From Lycium barbarum (taxonomy: Eukaryota; Streptophyta; Magnoliopsida; Solanales; Solanaceae): 64,000 nucleotides of DNA. The stretch spans positions 30,223,637 to 30,287,636 of the forward strand of contig NC_083339.1 in the NCBI RefSeq assembly GCF_019175385.1, given 5' to 3'. The stretch's first letter is position 1. Each line of letters starts with the position of its first letter. Shown piece by piece: positions 20,893 to 33,166 of this stretch. A model generated the notes under the pieces. That model did not search any database. It saw only the letters and a list, made by a program, of their open reading frames with translations, and was not told the DNA's origin. The translations under genes and the position numbers were made by a program.

Positions 20893-22440
20893 TCAATCCC
20901 TAGTGATAGTCCCCCATTGTTTTGTTTTGAGGTATGAAGAACTAAGCAATGATGCCCGTAATCCATTCCCGTACATTCTACTTACTGCCTCATTACAAAC
21001 CTCCTCGGTGAAACCCAAATGGGATAAAACCCGGGTAAGGGAAAAAGAGTACAGTTTGTCGAATGCAACTAGATGTTTGGAATAGAAGAGCTTTAAATTG
21101 CTTATGTTGTAGTTGTTGGAGACAATCTTCCCATCAAAGTTTCTAATTGAAATGCTCATTTTCCTGCATCAGCTATAACCTTATAGGGCCCTTCCCAATT
21201 CGCTCCTAGTTTTCCCTCGTTCGGTATTTTGGTGGCTGGAGTTACCATTTGCATGACCAAATCTCCAATTTTAATTTGACGCAATTTGGTCTTATTGTTG
21301 TAGTATCTTCCACCTGTTGTTTCTGCGCGGTTAACTTGATCAGAGTCAATTCTCGATGTTCTTCTAATAGATCAAGTCCATCCTCCATTGTTTCGATGTT
21401 CTATGCATATGTAGCATGTACATATCTTATGCTTGGCTCCATTACTTCAATTGGCACCAATGCCTCTGCTCCATAAACTAATGAAAAAGGTGTTCTCCGG
21501 TACTAGTTTTGTGCGTAACTCGATAAGACCAAAGAACCTCAGGGAGGACATTAGGCCAACTTTCTTTTGCATTGCCAATTCATCTTTTCAATACTTTGAG
21601 TATTGTTTTGTTTGTTGCTTCTGCCTGTCCATTGCTGGATGGATGATATGGTGAAGATGTTATCCGTTTGATCCAGAGATTTTCGAGAAAATTTGTTATC
21701 TCCGCTCCAATAAATTTCTTCCCATTATCACAGCTTATTTTTTTTGGAATACCGAATCGACATATGATGTCTTTCCGAGGGAAATTAATAACCTGCTCTT
21801 GTCAAATTTTTGCATATGCCCCTGCTTCAACCCACTTAGAAAAATAGTCAGTTGCAACAAGTAAAATTTTAACTTTCCCTTTGGCTTCTGGGAATGGTCC
21901 CATGATGTCGAGTCCCCATTTCATGAACGGCCATGGGGTAATGACTGAATGAAGAGGCCCTGCAGGCTGATGTATTGCAGATGCATATGCTTGATATTCT
22001 TTGCATCGTCGTACAAAGTTTTGTGAATCTTTGCCCATTGTATTCCAATAATAATCTACACGCAACAAATATCGAGCTAATGATCTTCCACTAGAGTGAT
22101 TTCCACAGTATCCACTATGCACTTGTTGCATAGTGGGTTCTGTATCCGTTGTGCCTAAACACTTGGCGAGCGGCCCTCTAAAGGTTCTCCGATATAGCTC
22201 TCTGTAAACCAAGCAATATCTAGCTGATTTTACTTGTAATTTTTGTGCTTCTTTCTTATCTACGAATAGAGTCCCTTGTTGCAAATAATCAAGTATCTCA
22301 TTTCTCCAATCATGTGTTGATCTTGTTGTACGTACTTCTATTTCGCAACCAATTAGATGTAATAAATGGATCACACTTCTGCTTCCTGGTTCTGCGGGAT
22401 CATCAACTGATACCAATTTTGCTAAGCCGACGGTCTCCAC
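20893..22440 (-). pseudogene. Integrase of the Tat/Retand element
   Basis: The 212-codon stretch 22440-21802 carries the linker (VKSARYCLVYRELYRR) and the zinc-binding region (QVHSGYCGNHSSGRSLA then FVRRCKEYQAYA). The second cysteine of the CxxC pair is changed to tyrosine. The core starts at WPFMKWGLDIMGPFP with the first catalytic D, followed by VATDYFSKWVEA. The rest of the core and C-terminus continue to about 20893 in shifting frames with stops (for example LVYGAEALVPIEVMEP, LDLLEEHREL). Integrase lies immediately downstream of the second RNase H, as in Tat elements. Confidence 0.85.
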
Positions 22441-23400
22441 GTTGTTTTCCCATGGAACCTACTCTAGTCCCCAGTCTTTGAATCTTGCAAAGAGGTTTGA
22501 TATCTACGTTTGGTACTTCTGCATTCGTGGTTCTTTTATACTGAAAGTTCCATTCACCTGATTGACCACTAATTGCGAATCACAGTGTACTTTGATGCTT
22601 TCTGCTCCATATTCTAAAGCAAGTTTTAAACCTGCAATAACAGCTTCATACTCGACTTCATTGTTAGTAATTTTTGGGTATTTGATGGCTTGGCGGACAA
22701 TTTCTCCGCTGGGTGCTTTAAGTACTAAGCCTAATCCTGACCCACTTTCATTAGATGCCCTATCAGTGTATAGGGTCCATATCCCGGAGGATGACCCTGA
22801 AGTTGAGATGGTTTCTTTTTCTATATCCAAAGTTAACTTTGAACTAAAGTCTGCTACAAAATCGGCAAGAATTTGCAATTTTATAGCATTTTTGGGTTAA
22901 TAAGTAATATCAAATTCACTAAGCTCAATCGCCCATTTAGCCAATCTTCATGATAATTCCGGCCGTGGAGAATACTCCGTAGGGGGAATGTTGTTACCAC
23001 GGCAATTGGATGACTTTGAAAATAATGTCTTAATTTTCTAGCAGCATGCATTAAAGCTAGAGCCAATTTTTCTAAATGTGGATATCTTGTTTCGGCATCT
23101 AAAAGTGTTTTACTAACATAATAAATTGGAGATTGTTACCTTCTTCTTCTCGTACCAGAACTGCGCTTACCGGTACCTCTGAAACGGCAAGATATAGAAA
23201 TAGCTTTTTCTCAGGGTTGGGTTTTGACAGCAATGACGGACTTAGTAGATATCTTTTGAGCTCCTGCAGTGCTTGTTTACATTCCAGCGTCCATTCAAAA
23301 TCTTGTTGCTTTTTAGTATCGTGAAGAATTTGTGGCACCTCTCCGATGATCTTGAAACAAATCGAGATAGCGCTGCTACTCAACCAGTCAAACTTTGAAC
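22441..23400 (-). pseudogene. RNase H regions of the Tat element
   Basis: The first part (23383-23099) holds the end of RT and the start of the ordinary RNase H (FEWTLECKQALQELKRYL, LFLYLAVSEVPVSAVLV). The second part (22878-22504) is the extra RNase H typical of Tat elements: WTLYTDRASNESGSGLGLVL, NEVEYEAVIAGLKLAL and VHCDSQLVVNQVNG carry the acidic residues. The usual G after the first D is replaced by R. Frames change between the parts. The duplicated RNase H supports the lineage call. Confidence 0.85.
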
Positions 23401-24401
23401 CTCCTTTTTGCTATTAAGATCATCGGGAATGTTTTCTATCGTCTTTATCTGGTGTGGATTTACCTCTATTCCTTACTTTGAAGCCATGAATCCCAAAAAC
23501 TTTTCTGAGGCCACGCCGAATGTGCATTTCTCGGGGTTCAACTTCATGTTGAATTGCCTTAATATTGCAAAGGCTCCTTTTAAATGAATCAAGGGATCTT
23601 CAGCCCTTTCCGACTTCACAACCATATTCTCAATGTACACTTCCATTGTTTTTCCAATTGATTTTTGAACATTGTTTTCACTAACCGTTGATATGCTGCA
23701 CCGACATTCTTGAGTCCAAACGACATCACATTATAACAATGTAAACCCCTCGGTGTTATAAATGTTGTTTTTGCTTGATCCGCAGGATTCATCTTGATTT
23801 GATTGTATCCTGAATATGCATCAAGAAAACTCAACAACTCATGGCCAGCTGTTGCGTCTATCATTTGATCTATATGAGGGAGTGGAAATGGATCCTTTGG
23901 GCAAGCTTTGTTTAAATCTATGAAATCCACACACATTCACAACTTTTCGTTCTTCTTTGGCACCACAACTACATTCGACACCCACTCCGTATGCTCTACT
24001 GGCCTTATGGATCTGGCATCTAACAATCTTTGTACTTCTTTCTCTATGAAGTTACTTCTATCTTCGGGGAATCTTCTTTGAGGTTGCTTTACAGGTCTGT
24101 GATAAGGATCAATGTGAAACTTATACATTGCTACTTCCGGCGCTATCCCTGTCATGTCAGCATGGCAAAAGGCAAAAATATCTACATTGTCACATAAAAA
24201 TGAAATATACTTACTTGGTTGATGTAGTTTGCATCCAAGGAATGTACCTTTTTCTGGCACTGCATCATCAAACGGCATTGGGTTGAGATCCCCAACTACT
24301 GCCGTTGATTGCTCCCTCATTGGGATCTTGTATAGCTTCTTTTTCGGCATTATTATTTCTTGATTCCGTTTGTTGCAGTATTTGATAGACTTGTTTGTCA
24401 T
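23401..24401 (-). pseudogene. Reverse transcriptase of the Tat element with a damaged catalytic box
   Basis: N-terminal RT motifs (ARSIRPVEHTEWVSNVVVVPKK) are followed by CVDFIDLNKACPKDPFPLP, LLSFLDAYSGYNQI with the first catalytic aspartate, and MSFGLKNVGAAYQRLV. At 23621-23640 the catalytic YxDD box reads YIEN, so both aspartates are lost (D to E and D to N). Later RT sequence (LNPEKCTFGVASEKFLGFM) follows in a decayed frame. Even without the frame breaks this enzyme would be inactive. Confidence 0.88.
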
Positions 24402-25354
24402 TTTTACCTTCTCTTTCTGGTTGGAAATGTTCTACCTTGGTCATGCCCTTCTTTAACGCCACGGCGTAATAGTCTCTGAAAATTCTTTGCTCTCCACGAA
24501 CTTCGCCTATACCCCACGACGTTGGAAATTTGATTACTTGGTGATATGTTGATGGTACTGCTTTCATGGTGTGAATCCAGGGACGTCTAACTATATTATT
24601 GTAAGCCATTGCAGAGGACATAATTAAAAAAGCAGTTTGTAGCTCCCCTCCACCCGCTACTACTGATAAAATGATTTCTCCCAGAGTTCTTTTTGTTGAA
24701 TTATTGAACCCAGTGAGAATGATGGATTTATGGATTATTTTGCTCGTCAATTTTATCTCCTTTATGACCCTGATGTTTATGATGTTGGCTGCACTTCCCT
24801 GATCAACAAAAACACGCTTAATATCAGTATTTAAGATGCGCAAAGTAATTACTAACCCATCATTATGTGAAAATTCCATATTATCGGCGTCGGCTTCATC
24901 AAAGGTGATACAATCCTCGATGAGAGACAGCCTATCCCTTTTTTCATTTCTGGTTGTTATGCTTTTGAACTTCACGCCTGAAGTGTAAGTGACTTTGTTG
25001 ATGTCCAATCCCCCGGTGATGTTGACATCTACACCACATGTAATAAAATTAACCACTCTCTTTGGCTCGGGAAATGGTGGCGGCGCTCCTTACTCCCTAT
25101 TCCGATAGTATGCTTGTTTTCCTTTCTCCGAAAGCAACTCTGTCAAATGCCCTTGCTCTAAGAGATCGGCGACTGCCAATCGTAATGTATGGCAATCCTC
25201 GGTTTTGTGACCATGTCCTTTGTGAAATTCACAGAAATGTTTTGGATTTCTTTATTCACAGAAATGTTTTGGATTTCTTTTACTCGGATTTGATTTTATT
25301 TTTCTAGGCCATTTGACCACATTAACCAGTTTGTCCAATGCTGCAACTACCTCT
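24268..25354 (-). pseudogene. Gag C-terminal knuckle and protease of the Tat element
   Basis: Reading leftward, a CHHC knuckle (FCEFHKGHGHKTEDCHTL, spacing CX2HX4HX4C) is followed by LLEQGHLTELL and then an aspartic protease domain. The protease active site reads VFVDQGSAANII (near 24785-24815); the D-Q-G form is common in Tat-branch elements, unlike the D-T/S-G of most retropepsins. A 27-bp tandem duplication at 25227-25280 repeats the start of the knuckle and creates a stop. The region begins at 25354, where the Ogre-like solo LTR has separated it from the rest of gag. Confidence 0.82.
25227..25280 (-). repeat. 27-bp tandem duplication inside the gag knuckle
   Basis: Two adjacent copies of a 27-base unit (ATTCACAGAAATG...) are nearly identical. 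The junction codon on the coding strand is a TAA stop. Confidence 0.85.
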
Positions 25355-25799
25355 TGTTGACACCTAATTTTCACCTCGTAAGATGCATATTTTAATTTTC
25401 AAAATTACCGAGTCAAAGACGAAGAAAGGATGCACCTTCTAAATTAAAATTTCAAAATCCCGAGAAAATTGCAAAAATTGTCATTTAATTAATTATTCTG
25501 TGAAAACTGACAATTACAAGAAATTACGAGTTATTTACTTTCACAAACGTGATTTGAAAAGAAGATACATATCTCGCTCCGTCTAACTCGGAAAAATTGT
25601 TAATTAAAAATGACGTATGAATTACGGCTCATTTTGACCGCATTTTTTCACATTTTAAAATATTGTTCGGAAGAATATCAATATTGGGCTCATTTTGAAG
25701 CTCGTATTTTAAAATGACGTATTATAATTTTTATTTCGTCAAAATATTATTTTACAAGGGGCGTATTAGACTAATTAACCTAATTATCCGTAGAAATCT

Positions 25800-26075
25800 A
25801 AATGTTTAGTTGGATGATTTTGAAAATTTGAATAAGGATTTTGGGGGGAAAAGTATGGCCAAGTGACCTATTTTTGTCCATAGAATTCTAAATGCTTAGT
25901 TGAATGATTTTGGAAATTTGAATAAGGATTTTGGGGGGAAAAGTATAGCCAAGTGGCCTATTTTTGTCCATAGAATTCTAATTCCTTAGTTGAATGATTT
26001 TTAAAAATTTAAATAAGGATTTTGAGGGGAAAAAGTTATGGCCACATGACTTATTTTTGTCTATGAAATTCTAAA
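25800..26075 (+). repeat. 90-bp tandem repeat, three copies, upstream of the LTR TATA
   Basis: The unit (TTAGTTGAATGATTTTG..AATTTGAATAAGGATTTTG..GGAAAAG..) starts near 25805, 25895 and 25985. The array ends just before the TATA-like element at 26086. Confidence 0.85.
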
Positions 26076-26099
26076 TTGGCTTGCCTACAAATAGAAGGG

Positions 26100-26290
26100 A
26101 TGGTCATTGAGAAAAGAGGATCATTGTTTCCTTTGTGGGGGGTTTGAGAGAGAAAAAAAGGGGAATCTTCTTCTTCTATTTCTGGGAAAAAGAGAGAAAA
26201 AAAAAAGAAAAGAAAAAAGAAACGGAATAAAAAAAGAAAAAAGAGAAAAACGAAAAAAAAGAGTTCAAATTTGGCATCCTAAAAGCTAAC
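26100..26290 (+). repeat. Purine-rich low-complexity tract in the LTR leader
   Basis: A/G-rich simple sequence with GAGAAAAA-like words; the Lys/Arg-rich frame over it is an artefact of the composition. Confidence 0.7.
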
Positions 26291-26475
26291 GTTTGATTTG
26301 TATATTCAAAGCTTAGCAACAAAAGATACAAATATAAGATATACATATAGAAAGAGAAAACAATTAAAAGAAAAAGGGGGTTAAAGATTTGTGAAGTGTT
26401 TGGTGCTTGAAGTAGATTGAATCAATCCTCATTTTGATCTGTAGGTTGCCCCATCAAAAGGTAACCTCTCATTCT

Positions 26476-27075
26476 ATCCTTTATTTCATTTCTAGTTATG
26501 ATTATATATTTATTATGATACTTGTGTTAGTTAAAAATAACTCTTTGCTAGCTTAGTCTTGTTTGATGATTAAGTGGATATTATATGAATTTGATACCAT
26601 TTGAAAAAATGAAAATAAATTAGAAGTTTGATTTAGACAATGTTAAGTGATTTTAGGTTAGTTAAATTGATAAAAAAAATAAGAAACAATTCCATCCTTT
26701 ATTTCATTTTATGTTATGATTATATATTGTTTATGATGCTTGTGTAGTTAAAAAGGATTAGGTGCTAGCCTAACTTTGTTTACATGATTAAGTGAGTATC
26801 CTATGGATTTATTACTATTTGAAAAAATGAAAATAAATCAGAAGTTTGGTTTAGACAATGTTAAATGATTTAAGGTTAGTTAAATCGATAAAAATAAGAA
26901 AACAAAATTCATCCCTTATTTCATTTTAAGTTATGATTATATGTTATTTATGATGCTTGTGTAGTTGAAAAGGATTATGTGCTAGCCTAACTTTGTTTAC
27001 ATGATTAAGTGAGTATCCTATGGATTTATTACTATTTTTGACAATGTTAAGTGATTTTAGGTTAATTAAAATTGA
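26476..27075 (+). repeat. 218-bp tandem repeat, about 2.7 copies
   Basis: The string ATCCTTTATTTCATTT recurs at 26476, 26694 and 26911. It is followed each time by ATTATAT, CTTGTG-TAGTTAAAA and GATTAAGTG-like segments. The third copy is cut short after ATTACTATTT. Confidence 0.85.
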
Positions 27076-28940
27076 TAAAAATAAGAAAAATAGTAGCTTA
27101 AGTTAGAATTTTGACATTGTGTTGATAGGTTTAGTGTGAATTATTCATTCTTGTTAGCTTTTGATAAAAAATAAAAAAAATAAAAAAAAACTTAGTTCTT
27201 GTGAGTTTGTTACTAATTCATAGCAACTATTGTGCCTTTTGCATAAATTGTCCTTTTATTTATAAGTATAATAATTATGAGCTTGGTTTAAAAGTATTGT
27301 AATTCATTTTTTTTGCTTTGTAAATTAAATAATTGACCTCAGCCTATTACTAATGTTTTGTACGCTTATCTTTTGTGACCTCTCCAATTTGTTGGTGGAT
27401 CTTTCGAGGCCCACTAACATTTCTAGATCGAGTCAACCCCTATCATGGAAGGACTAAGGCATTGGAGCATAACTTGGAGCGAAAATATTTATTTATGCAT
27501 TTTTCTATTGGGCTTGGTTGGCTCAATTCCTTACTCTTTATATTATTTACTTAATTATATATATGTATGCTTGTTGGAACCCTGAATGAGATTATCACGC
27601 CTAAGAGTTGCTAAAATTGATTTTCAATATATTTTTTTAAAAAAAAAAAACCCGTTTAGGCAAATTTTGGATTGCGGATGATTTTGGGGATTTTGGATAC
27701 GATACCTTTGATATAATTTTGAACTTATAGGCAAACTCTAAGACTACTATGATTGATTTGAAATTTGAGTTGGAAACGATGTTTTGTTAAACTTGAATTA
27801 TCATTTTGGGTGAACTATTTTGACTATTAAAAAGGCTAATGAGTTAACTTTTAGACTTTTTGTAAAGATTAAAACCAGGAGTTGGATAAAAGTTCTAAAA
27901 ATATGGCTAACCTATGGAGTATATTAGTATGTGTCACGACCCTAATTACCGATCGTGCTGGCACCTACTTTATTATTACTAGTAGGCGAACCCTTACTTG
28001 TTAACCCATTAATCATTAGCCAATTTTAACTCCTTTAATCATTTATTTACAGCCAATGTGAATGAATAAATAAATATAACAAGTCATCATTAATAGATAA
28101 TATAAGTGCGAAAGGCTTAACTATTACATCCCTAAAATCTGAAAGTCATCGTACAAGGACTGTAACTAACAATGTCTAAAGAATAAAGTATATCTCAAAT
28201 ATAATAACAAAGAATGTATGGAATAAAAATAGACATCTGGAAAGAGAGATCTTCAAGTGGCATGGCATGGATAGAAGCTCACCCTTGGATCTGATCGAGC
28301 AAACTAGCTTCAACCTAGAGATGTAATCTGGATGAAATCTCTAGAACATAATCTGCACTCAAAAAGGGTGCAGCAAGGTAGTATCAGTACAAACACTATG
28401 TACCGGTAAGCATCATAGGCTGACTAAGATTAGTGCACGCATATAAGTATAAAATCAACAAGATAAACAGACTTAATACTCAATTCCAAGTTACAGAATA
28501 TCCCATAATAGAGTCACAACCTAAGATGAAGCTTCTAACCCACAAGTCGGTCAAGTTCCAATGATCTCACCTGATAATCACAAGCCCAAGTTCTTTCTCT
28601 AGGTAGAGTCACTAATCTACAATTTAACTCAGTCAATGATCATATCTATACCACAATAGCCGTTTCAGCAAACACACCAAAATCAGAACTAAATGAGTCA
28701 TATAATAATGCAAAATACAATGTAATGATGTGCAATGCAAAATATGATAATGCACTGGCCAAATACACACTTTACACACATGCTACTGATGTCATAGCTC
28801 AGTAGTCATGACCTGTCCACTCCTCGGACCCGAGTCATAAATCCTCCGCCCCGAAAAGAACCTTAGTCATATCAATATACCTCTCGTCTCTGGAACGGAC
28901 CTCGGACCACGAGCCCATAATTCAAGTCACATTTGTTCCT

Positions 28941-28944
<4 letters not shown>

Positions 28945-29019
<75 letters not shown>
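28945..29019. repeat. (AT)n microsatellite
   Basis: About 37 uninterrupted AT units inside the solo LTR. Confidence 0.97.
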
Positions 29020-29021
<2 letters not shown>

Positions 29022-30552
29022 ACTCGTTTCCTGAACGAACCTCGGACCACAAGCTCACAACTAGCCTCAAATAGCATTACCGGTTCAACAAGAAGATTAT
29101 ATTAACTTTTTCACTAATTACACATCACAATCTATGTCTCAATGTATTTCAATTCAATAGTATGTATGGACTATGAACAATTAGCAATATCAATGTCAAC
29201 ACAAGGCATTATGCCACAAGTCTTCCAAACCATTTCCATCATGTATGAGTGTATGAATGCATAAATGAGTGAAAATGTGGTAAATCAATGCAAACCAATA
29301 AAGCAACAGTGAAGGTACAAGTCACAAAGCCACAAGTCATATCAAGACTTGGATCAACTCAACCATGAAATGAATCATACAAACCGTCTCAACCAACATA
29401 AGAGTCTATGCCTCTCTTTACTTCCTCATATTGCAAGTACACCTCATAACTGAGTCTTGTATCCCCAAGAAACTGCACTCTTCTATATATTATCATCAAC
29501 ATTAAATCATACATCAAGTGTTCATTTACGTACTATCATAAATATATAAACCACAATTCAGGTCTAAACTTAGTATCCTTCCTTTCTCCGATAATATATG
29601 TCACAATAAGAGAGAATTGACTGCAACACAACAATTTAGGCAATAAGTCTAATCACAATAATAGGGCAACAAGCCACCATCAACAATAATCAACCTAGTA
29701 GAAATCCATCCCGAATCACCACAGTATGAATACAACTACACCTCATATTTCAATACATAACCTAATGGCGACGAGCCCACAAAATTATAAGTCATACCAA
29801 CCTAGCTAATATCCAACCAAAACACCATGTCCAAAGACCTAATCATGCTTTTTCCCATCAATTCTACACAATACATACGTTTCACTAATCAAAGTCTAAC
29901 TAAAGTAAGCCATAACCTACCTCGAATGTAGAGCAGGAGCCACAAACTACTCCGCACGAGCCTTCTGTTTCCGAAGCGCCTCATAACGGTCAAAGTCTAA
30001 CAATATGATGCTAAGTAAGCAACAAACCATGTATTTAAACAAGAACAATAATTTGGGGAAGAAGACCCGCTTACTTCTACCCTTTTCAATTGGTGAGACG
30101 ATCCATTAATGGTGAATTTATCATAACTTCTATCTCTACAATCATTAACCTTCAATTCATTGGGTTTCTAATCAATTTTACCCCTTTCAAATAGATTTTA
30201 GGACAAAGCTTTCATTTTTATTAGAAGCTTAAGTCTCAATTCACTTAGTATATGGTTCTAAGGACTCAATTCATGATTAGGAGGATTTAATCCAAGCCAT
30301 TACAGGATAAATAAGTGATAGCTACCATAACCCATCAAGTTTAGAAGGTTTATAAATTTCTAGGGTTTCTATTACAATTCCACCATTAAAGACCCACAAG
30401 GGGGATGACAATCATGACAGAGAAACGGAATGATAGAAAGGGATAGATGAGACTTACCTCTCAAGAGTTTCTTGCCCTAGCTTGGAATGTCGCCCTAGGT
30501 GTTTGTTGAGAACTGTATTGGTGTTTTATGAATTAAGAATGGGAGACTAAGT

Positions 30553-30810
30553 GTTATAAAACCGGGATACTGTTTTCCGTCGACCGCTGCAGCGGTCCCG
30601 CTATGGCGGTAAAATGACCGCTATAGCGGACCAAGGGAATCCGCATCACCGCTATGGCAGTCCATCCACCGCTATGGCGGTATCGCTGTAGGGGCCAACT
30701 GCCCGCCACAACGGCCACTGAGAAAATGGATGGCCGCTGGCAGCGGTCCACCCACCGCTATAGCGGTACCGCTGCAGCAGTACTCCTACCGCCACAGCCG
30801 TCCCATTTGG
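30553..30810 (-). promoter_or_regulatory. Array of CCGCTATAGCGG-type palindromes upstream of a TATA box
   Basis: Between 30583 and 30800 about ten copies of CCGCTATGGCGG-like words occur. Perfect palindromes are ACCGCTGCAGCGGT (30583-30596), CCGCTATAGCGG (30618-30629) and ACCGCTATAGCGGT (30754-30767). The minus-strand TATA-like element at 30553-30561 follows the array in the direction of transcription. The GC content is strikingly above that of the surrounding LTR. Confidence 0.7.
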
Positions 30811-31757
30811 GCAGTGAGCTTGACTTTTTGTCCAGTTTTTCCCCCTATCACCAAACATTTCATCCGAGGCCTCAAAAACACAAACAAAACATGCACATAT
30901 ACATAAATACGTCATATGAGTCCACCCATAGCCTCGGAATTCCAAACGGAGTTCTAATTCTCTACGTCACCCCCCGACAGACTCGATAAAATCAAACGAC
31001 AACCACAAACAAGTCAAGTTTCAGCTCTAAGGCTTACACAATCGAGTTTCTATTAGCTCGTTCTACCCTTGGAAAGGTTCTATTTGGTGGGGTGATCCTA
31101 GATTTTCCATAACGACAGGAAAGGTCGTTACAATATGCCTATAAAAACTATTTTCTATACTTAAAAATATTTTTTCTAAAAAACCTTTTTCTAAACTCGG
31201 GTGGGCTTACGTAGTGTTCCACTTGGGTTAACGCCTTCGGGTTTTAACCTAGGTGTTCTAGTCCGAAATTTAAAAAATGCCCAATTTTGGGTAAAACTCT
31301 ACCATTTTTCGTTTTCTTGAAAATGAGTGTTTTTGGCATGAATGACTAATTTCTATTTGCGAAAATATGAAACAAAAACTATTTTTGTCACAAGCAATTT
31401 ATATCTACAAAGGCATACCATTAGAACCCGTAGGTCAACCGTATTTTACGGATCCTCTATACTGGGGTGCCTAACACCTTCCCCGGGAGATCACCAGAAC
31501 CCTTACCCAAACTTTGGTTAGATTAGGATTCTTTTAAAATTTAACTGTTTTAAATGAACCCTTTTCGAACTGGTTTTTCTAATTTTCTAAAAATTAGGTG
31601 GCGACTCTAAAATAATATCCATTTAGAGTACCATCCACGTAGAAGTATATTTTTTTCTTTTTCCCGGTACGATTGACAATCGTACTTTCCCAGGACACTT
31701 TTCTTTTTAAATGAGGCAAGTGCAAACACGAATCGGAAAAAATATCGAACCGCTACA

Positions 31758-33005
31758 CCTTTGATGTCGAAACGCAGAAATTATGGTCTGTGATTTTCGG
31801 AGCTCCGGTGCTATAATTTCCTCGAGAAGTCCTTGCTGGTGGTGGTGATCTACGCCGATATTGATTGTTTCTTCGTGTACCTTCATGACTTCCTCGTGAA
31901 TAATATGGATCATAACGTTCTCTTATATACATTCGATCTCCGTCACTTTTTCTGGAATAGCTCATACTTGATGTATCGTTATTTGATGATGATGATTTCT
32001 TTATGATCGGACTAATGATATCCCGCTCTATCTGAATTTTTGAACAATATTGATAATATATATCATCCCATGTCTTTGTCGGATACTCAACTAAGTGTTT
32101 GGCTAGATCCTTCGTTGTTGGAGTTCCATCGGGATGTAATGCGTGTCGGAATGCAATCCCAGCCCATTTGTCTTCGATTTGCGGCAAGGTGTTGCTGTGT
32201 TTCTAGAAGCGATGAGCAAATTCTTATAGAGTTTCATCCCCCCGTTGTTTGATGTTGAATATATCTTCCATTCTTTTCTCTGTTTACCTTGCTCCAGTGT
32301 GTGCCTTCTTGAATTTATCTACCAAATCCGCAAAGGATTTAAGTGAATTTGGGGGTAAGCTCACATACCAATATAATGCTCCTCCCGTCAACACTTGACC
32401 CAATCGTTGATCATAACAGACCGAGTCATCTTTGGCCCAAGATCACAGGCTCGAATAGCGGATGCAGATGCCGTGATGTGATCCTGAGGGTCGGTAGTTC
32501 CGTCATACGTTTTGATTTTTGGTAATTTGAAAATTTCTTGAACGTGTTCCAAATCTGCAGAATCTTTCCATGGATGATATATGTAGTCACTATCATATTC
32601 TTTTTTTATGGTGGGTGGTGCCCCTGGTATTCTGCTGATTCTCTCTTCGTGTTGTTTGATTTTTTTCATATGCTCCTCGAACCGCTATAGTATTGGTTCG
32701 GGTACGATTGGATTGACGTCAATATCACCGTGACCCGTTTCTTTTGTTGTTACGCAGAAATCACTGATAATGGTTGGACCGACATTTAAGTTTCTCTGCT
32801 CAAGGGTAATTGACCGGCTTGAACCAACAATCCCGTTCGGTGGAGATGGTCTTGAGGGTTTTTGTCGCACTTCAACCATCATTTGTTTCATCACCTCTGC
32901 CATCTCTCCTTTCAAGAATTCTCGTAAATCACTTATTGGGATTGAAGCTTGATTTGGATCCACCATTGATGTGTCTCCTGTTGTTCCGTTAGTTGCGTCG
33001 ATCAT
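31758..33005 (-). pseudogene. Gag of the Tat/Retand element
   Basis: The start at 33005 (MIDATNGTTGDTSM) leads to a segment with LREFLKGEMAEVMKQMM and a stop at 32685. The next frame (32669-32388) contains PGAPPTIKKEYDSDYIYHPW and KLPKIKTYDGTTDPQDHI, the conserved opening of plant Ty3 gag capsid domains. The last part (32187-31758) is Arg/Ser-rich and basic (SRKSDGDRMYIRERYDPYYS), fitting the region before the nucleocapsid knuckle. The knuckle itself lies at about 25230-25300, beyond the inserted Ogre-like LTR. Stops and shifts at 32388 and 32685 break the frame. Confidence 0.82.
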
Positions 33006-33145
33006 TCCTTCATCATTGACGTTGCTATTTTCATCAACGGGTATAGGTGTAGATCCGGTTATTTCTGAAATGTAAAAACAAAAGAGAATACCAAAGTAAT
33101 AACACTTGCATAAACAAAGATCAAACTACAAGGCCAACTGTAGAA

Positions 33146-33163
33146 TTCCCACAGACGGCGCCA
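33146..33163 (-). other. Primer binding site of the Tat element
   Basis: On the minus strand TGGCGCCGTCTGTGGGAA lies three bases after the 5' LTR. It starts with the TGGCGCCG common to Tat and Athila primer sites. Confidence 0.85.
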
Positions 33164-33166
33164 AAC

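Larger units (their letters stand above)
27932..31132 (-). mobile_element. Solo LTR of a second large-LTR family (3201 bp)
   Basis: On the plus strand it runs from TGTCACGACCC to GGTCGTTACA; on its own strand it starts TGTAACGACC. Flanks GTATG (27927-27931) and ATATG (31133-31137) are a target duplication with one change. The ends resemble the Tekay-family LTR but the body does not align by eye, so I treat it as a separate chromovirus-like family. The TATA-like TTTTATAAC lies at about 30553-30561, 575 bp from the LTR start. The dinucleotide run at 28945-29019 and the palindrome cluster at 30583-30810 lie within it. Confidence 0.82.
25355..31757 (+). mobile_element. Ogre-like solo LTR carrying another solo LTR
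   Basis: It starts TGTTGACACCTAATTTT, the terminus also used by the Ogre element at 38365, and ends ATCGAACCGCTACA, close to that element's CGAACCGTTACA end. Flanks CCTCT (25350-25354) and CCTTT (31758-31762) form a target duplication with one change. Near its 3' end the block ATTAGGTGGCGACTCT and the preceding CTAACACCTTCCCC string match the Ogre LTR, so the two are relatives. Without the nested LTR the length is about 3.2 kb. A TATA-like TACAAATAG at 26086-26094 puts U3 near 735 bp. It split gag from protease in the Tat element. Confidence 0.85.

Noticed and set aside
26107..26289. Lys/Arg-rich ORF
   Set aside because: The frame arises from purine-rich simple sequence in an LTR leader.
28945..29019. 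(AT)n as terminator or matrix attachment site
   Set aside because: A simple dinucleotide run inside a solo LTR; no evidence for a function.
30654..30989. 111-codon ORF on the plus strand and 97-codon ORF on the minus strand
   Set aside because: Both overlap the palindrome array; GC-rich symmetric repeats lack stops on both strands.
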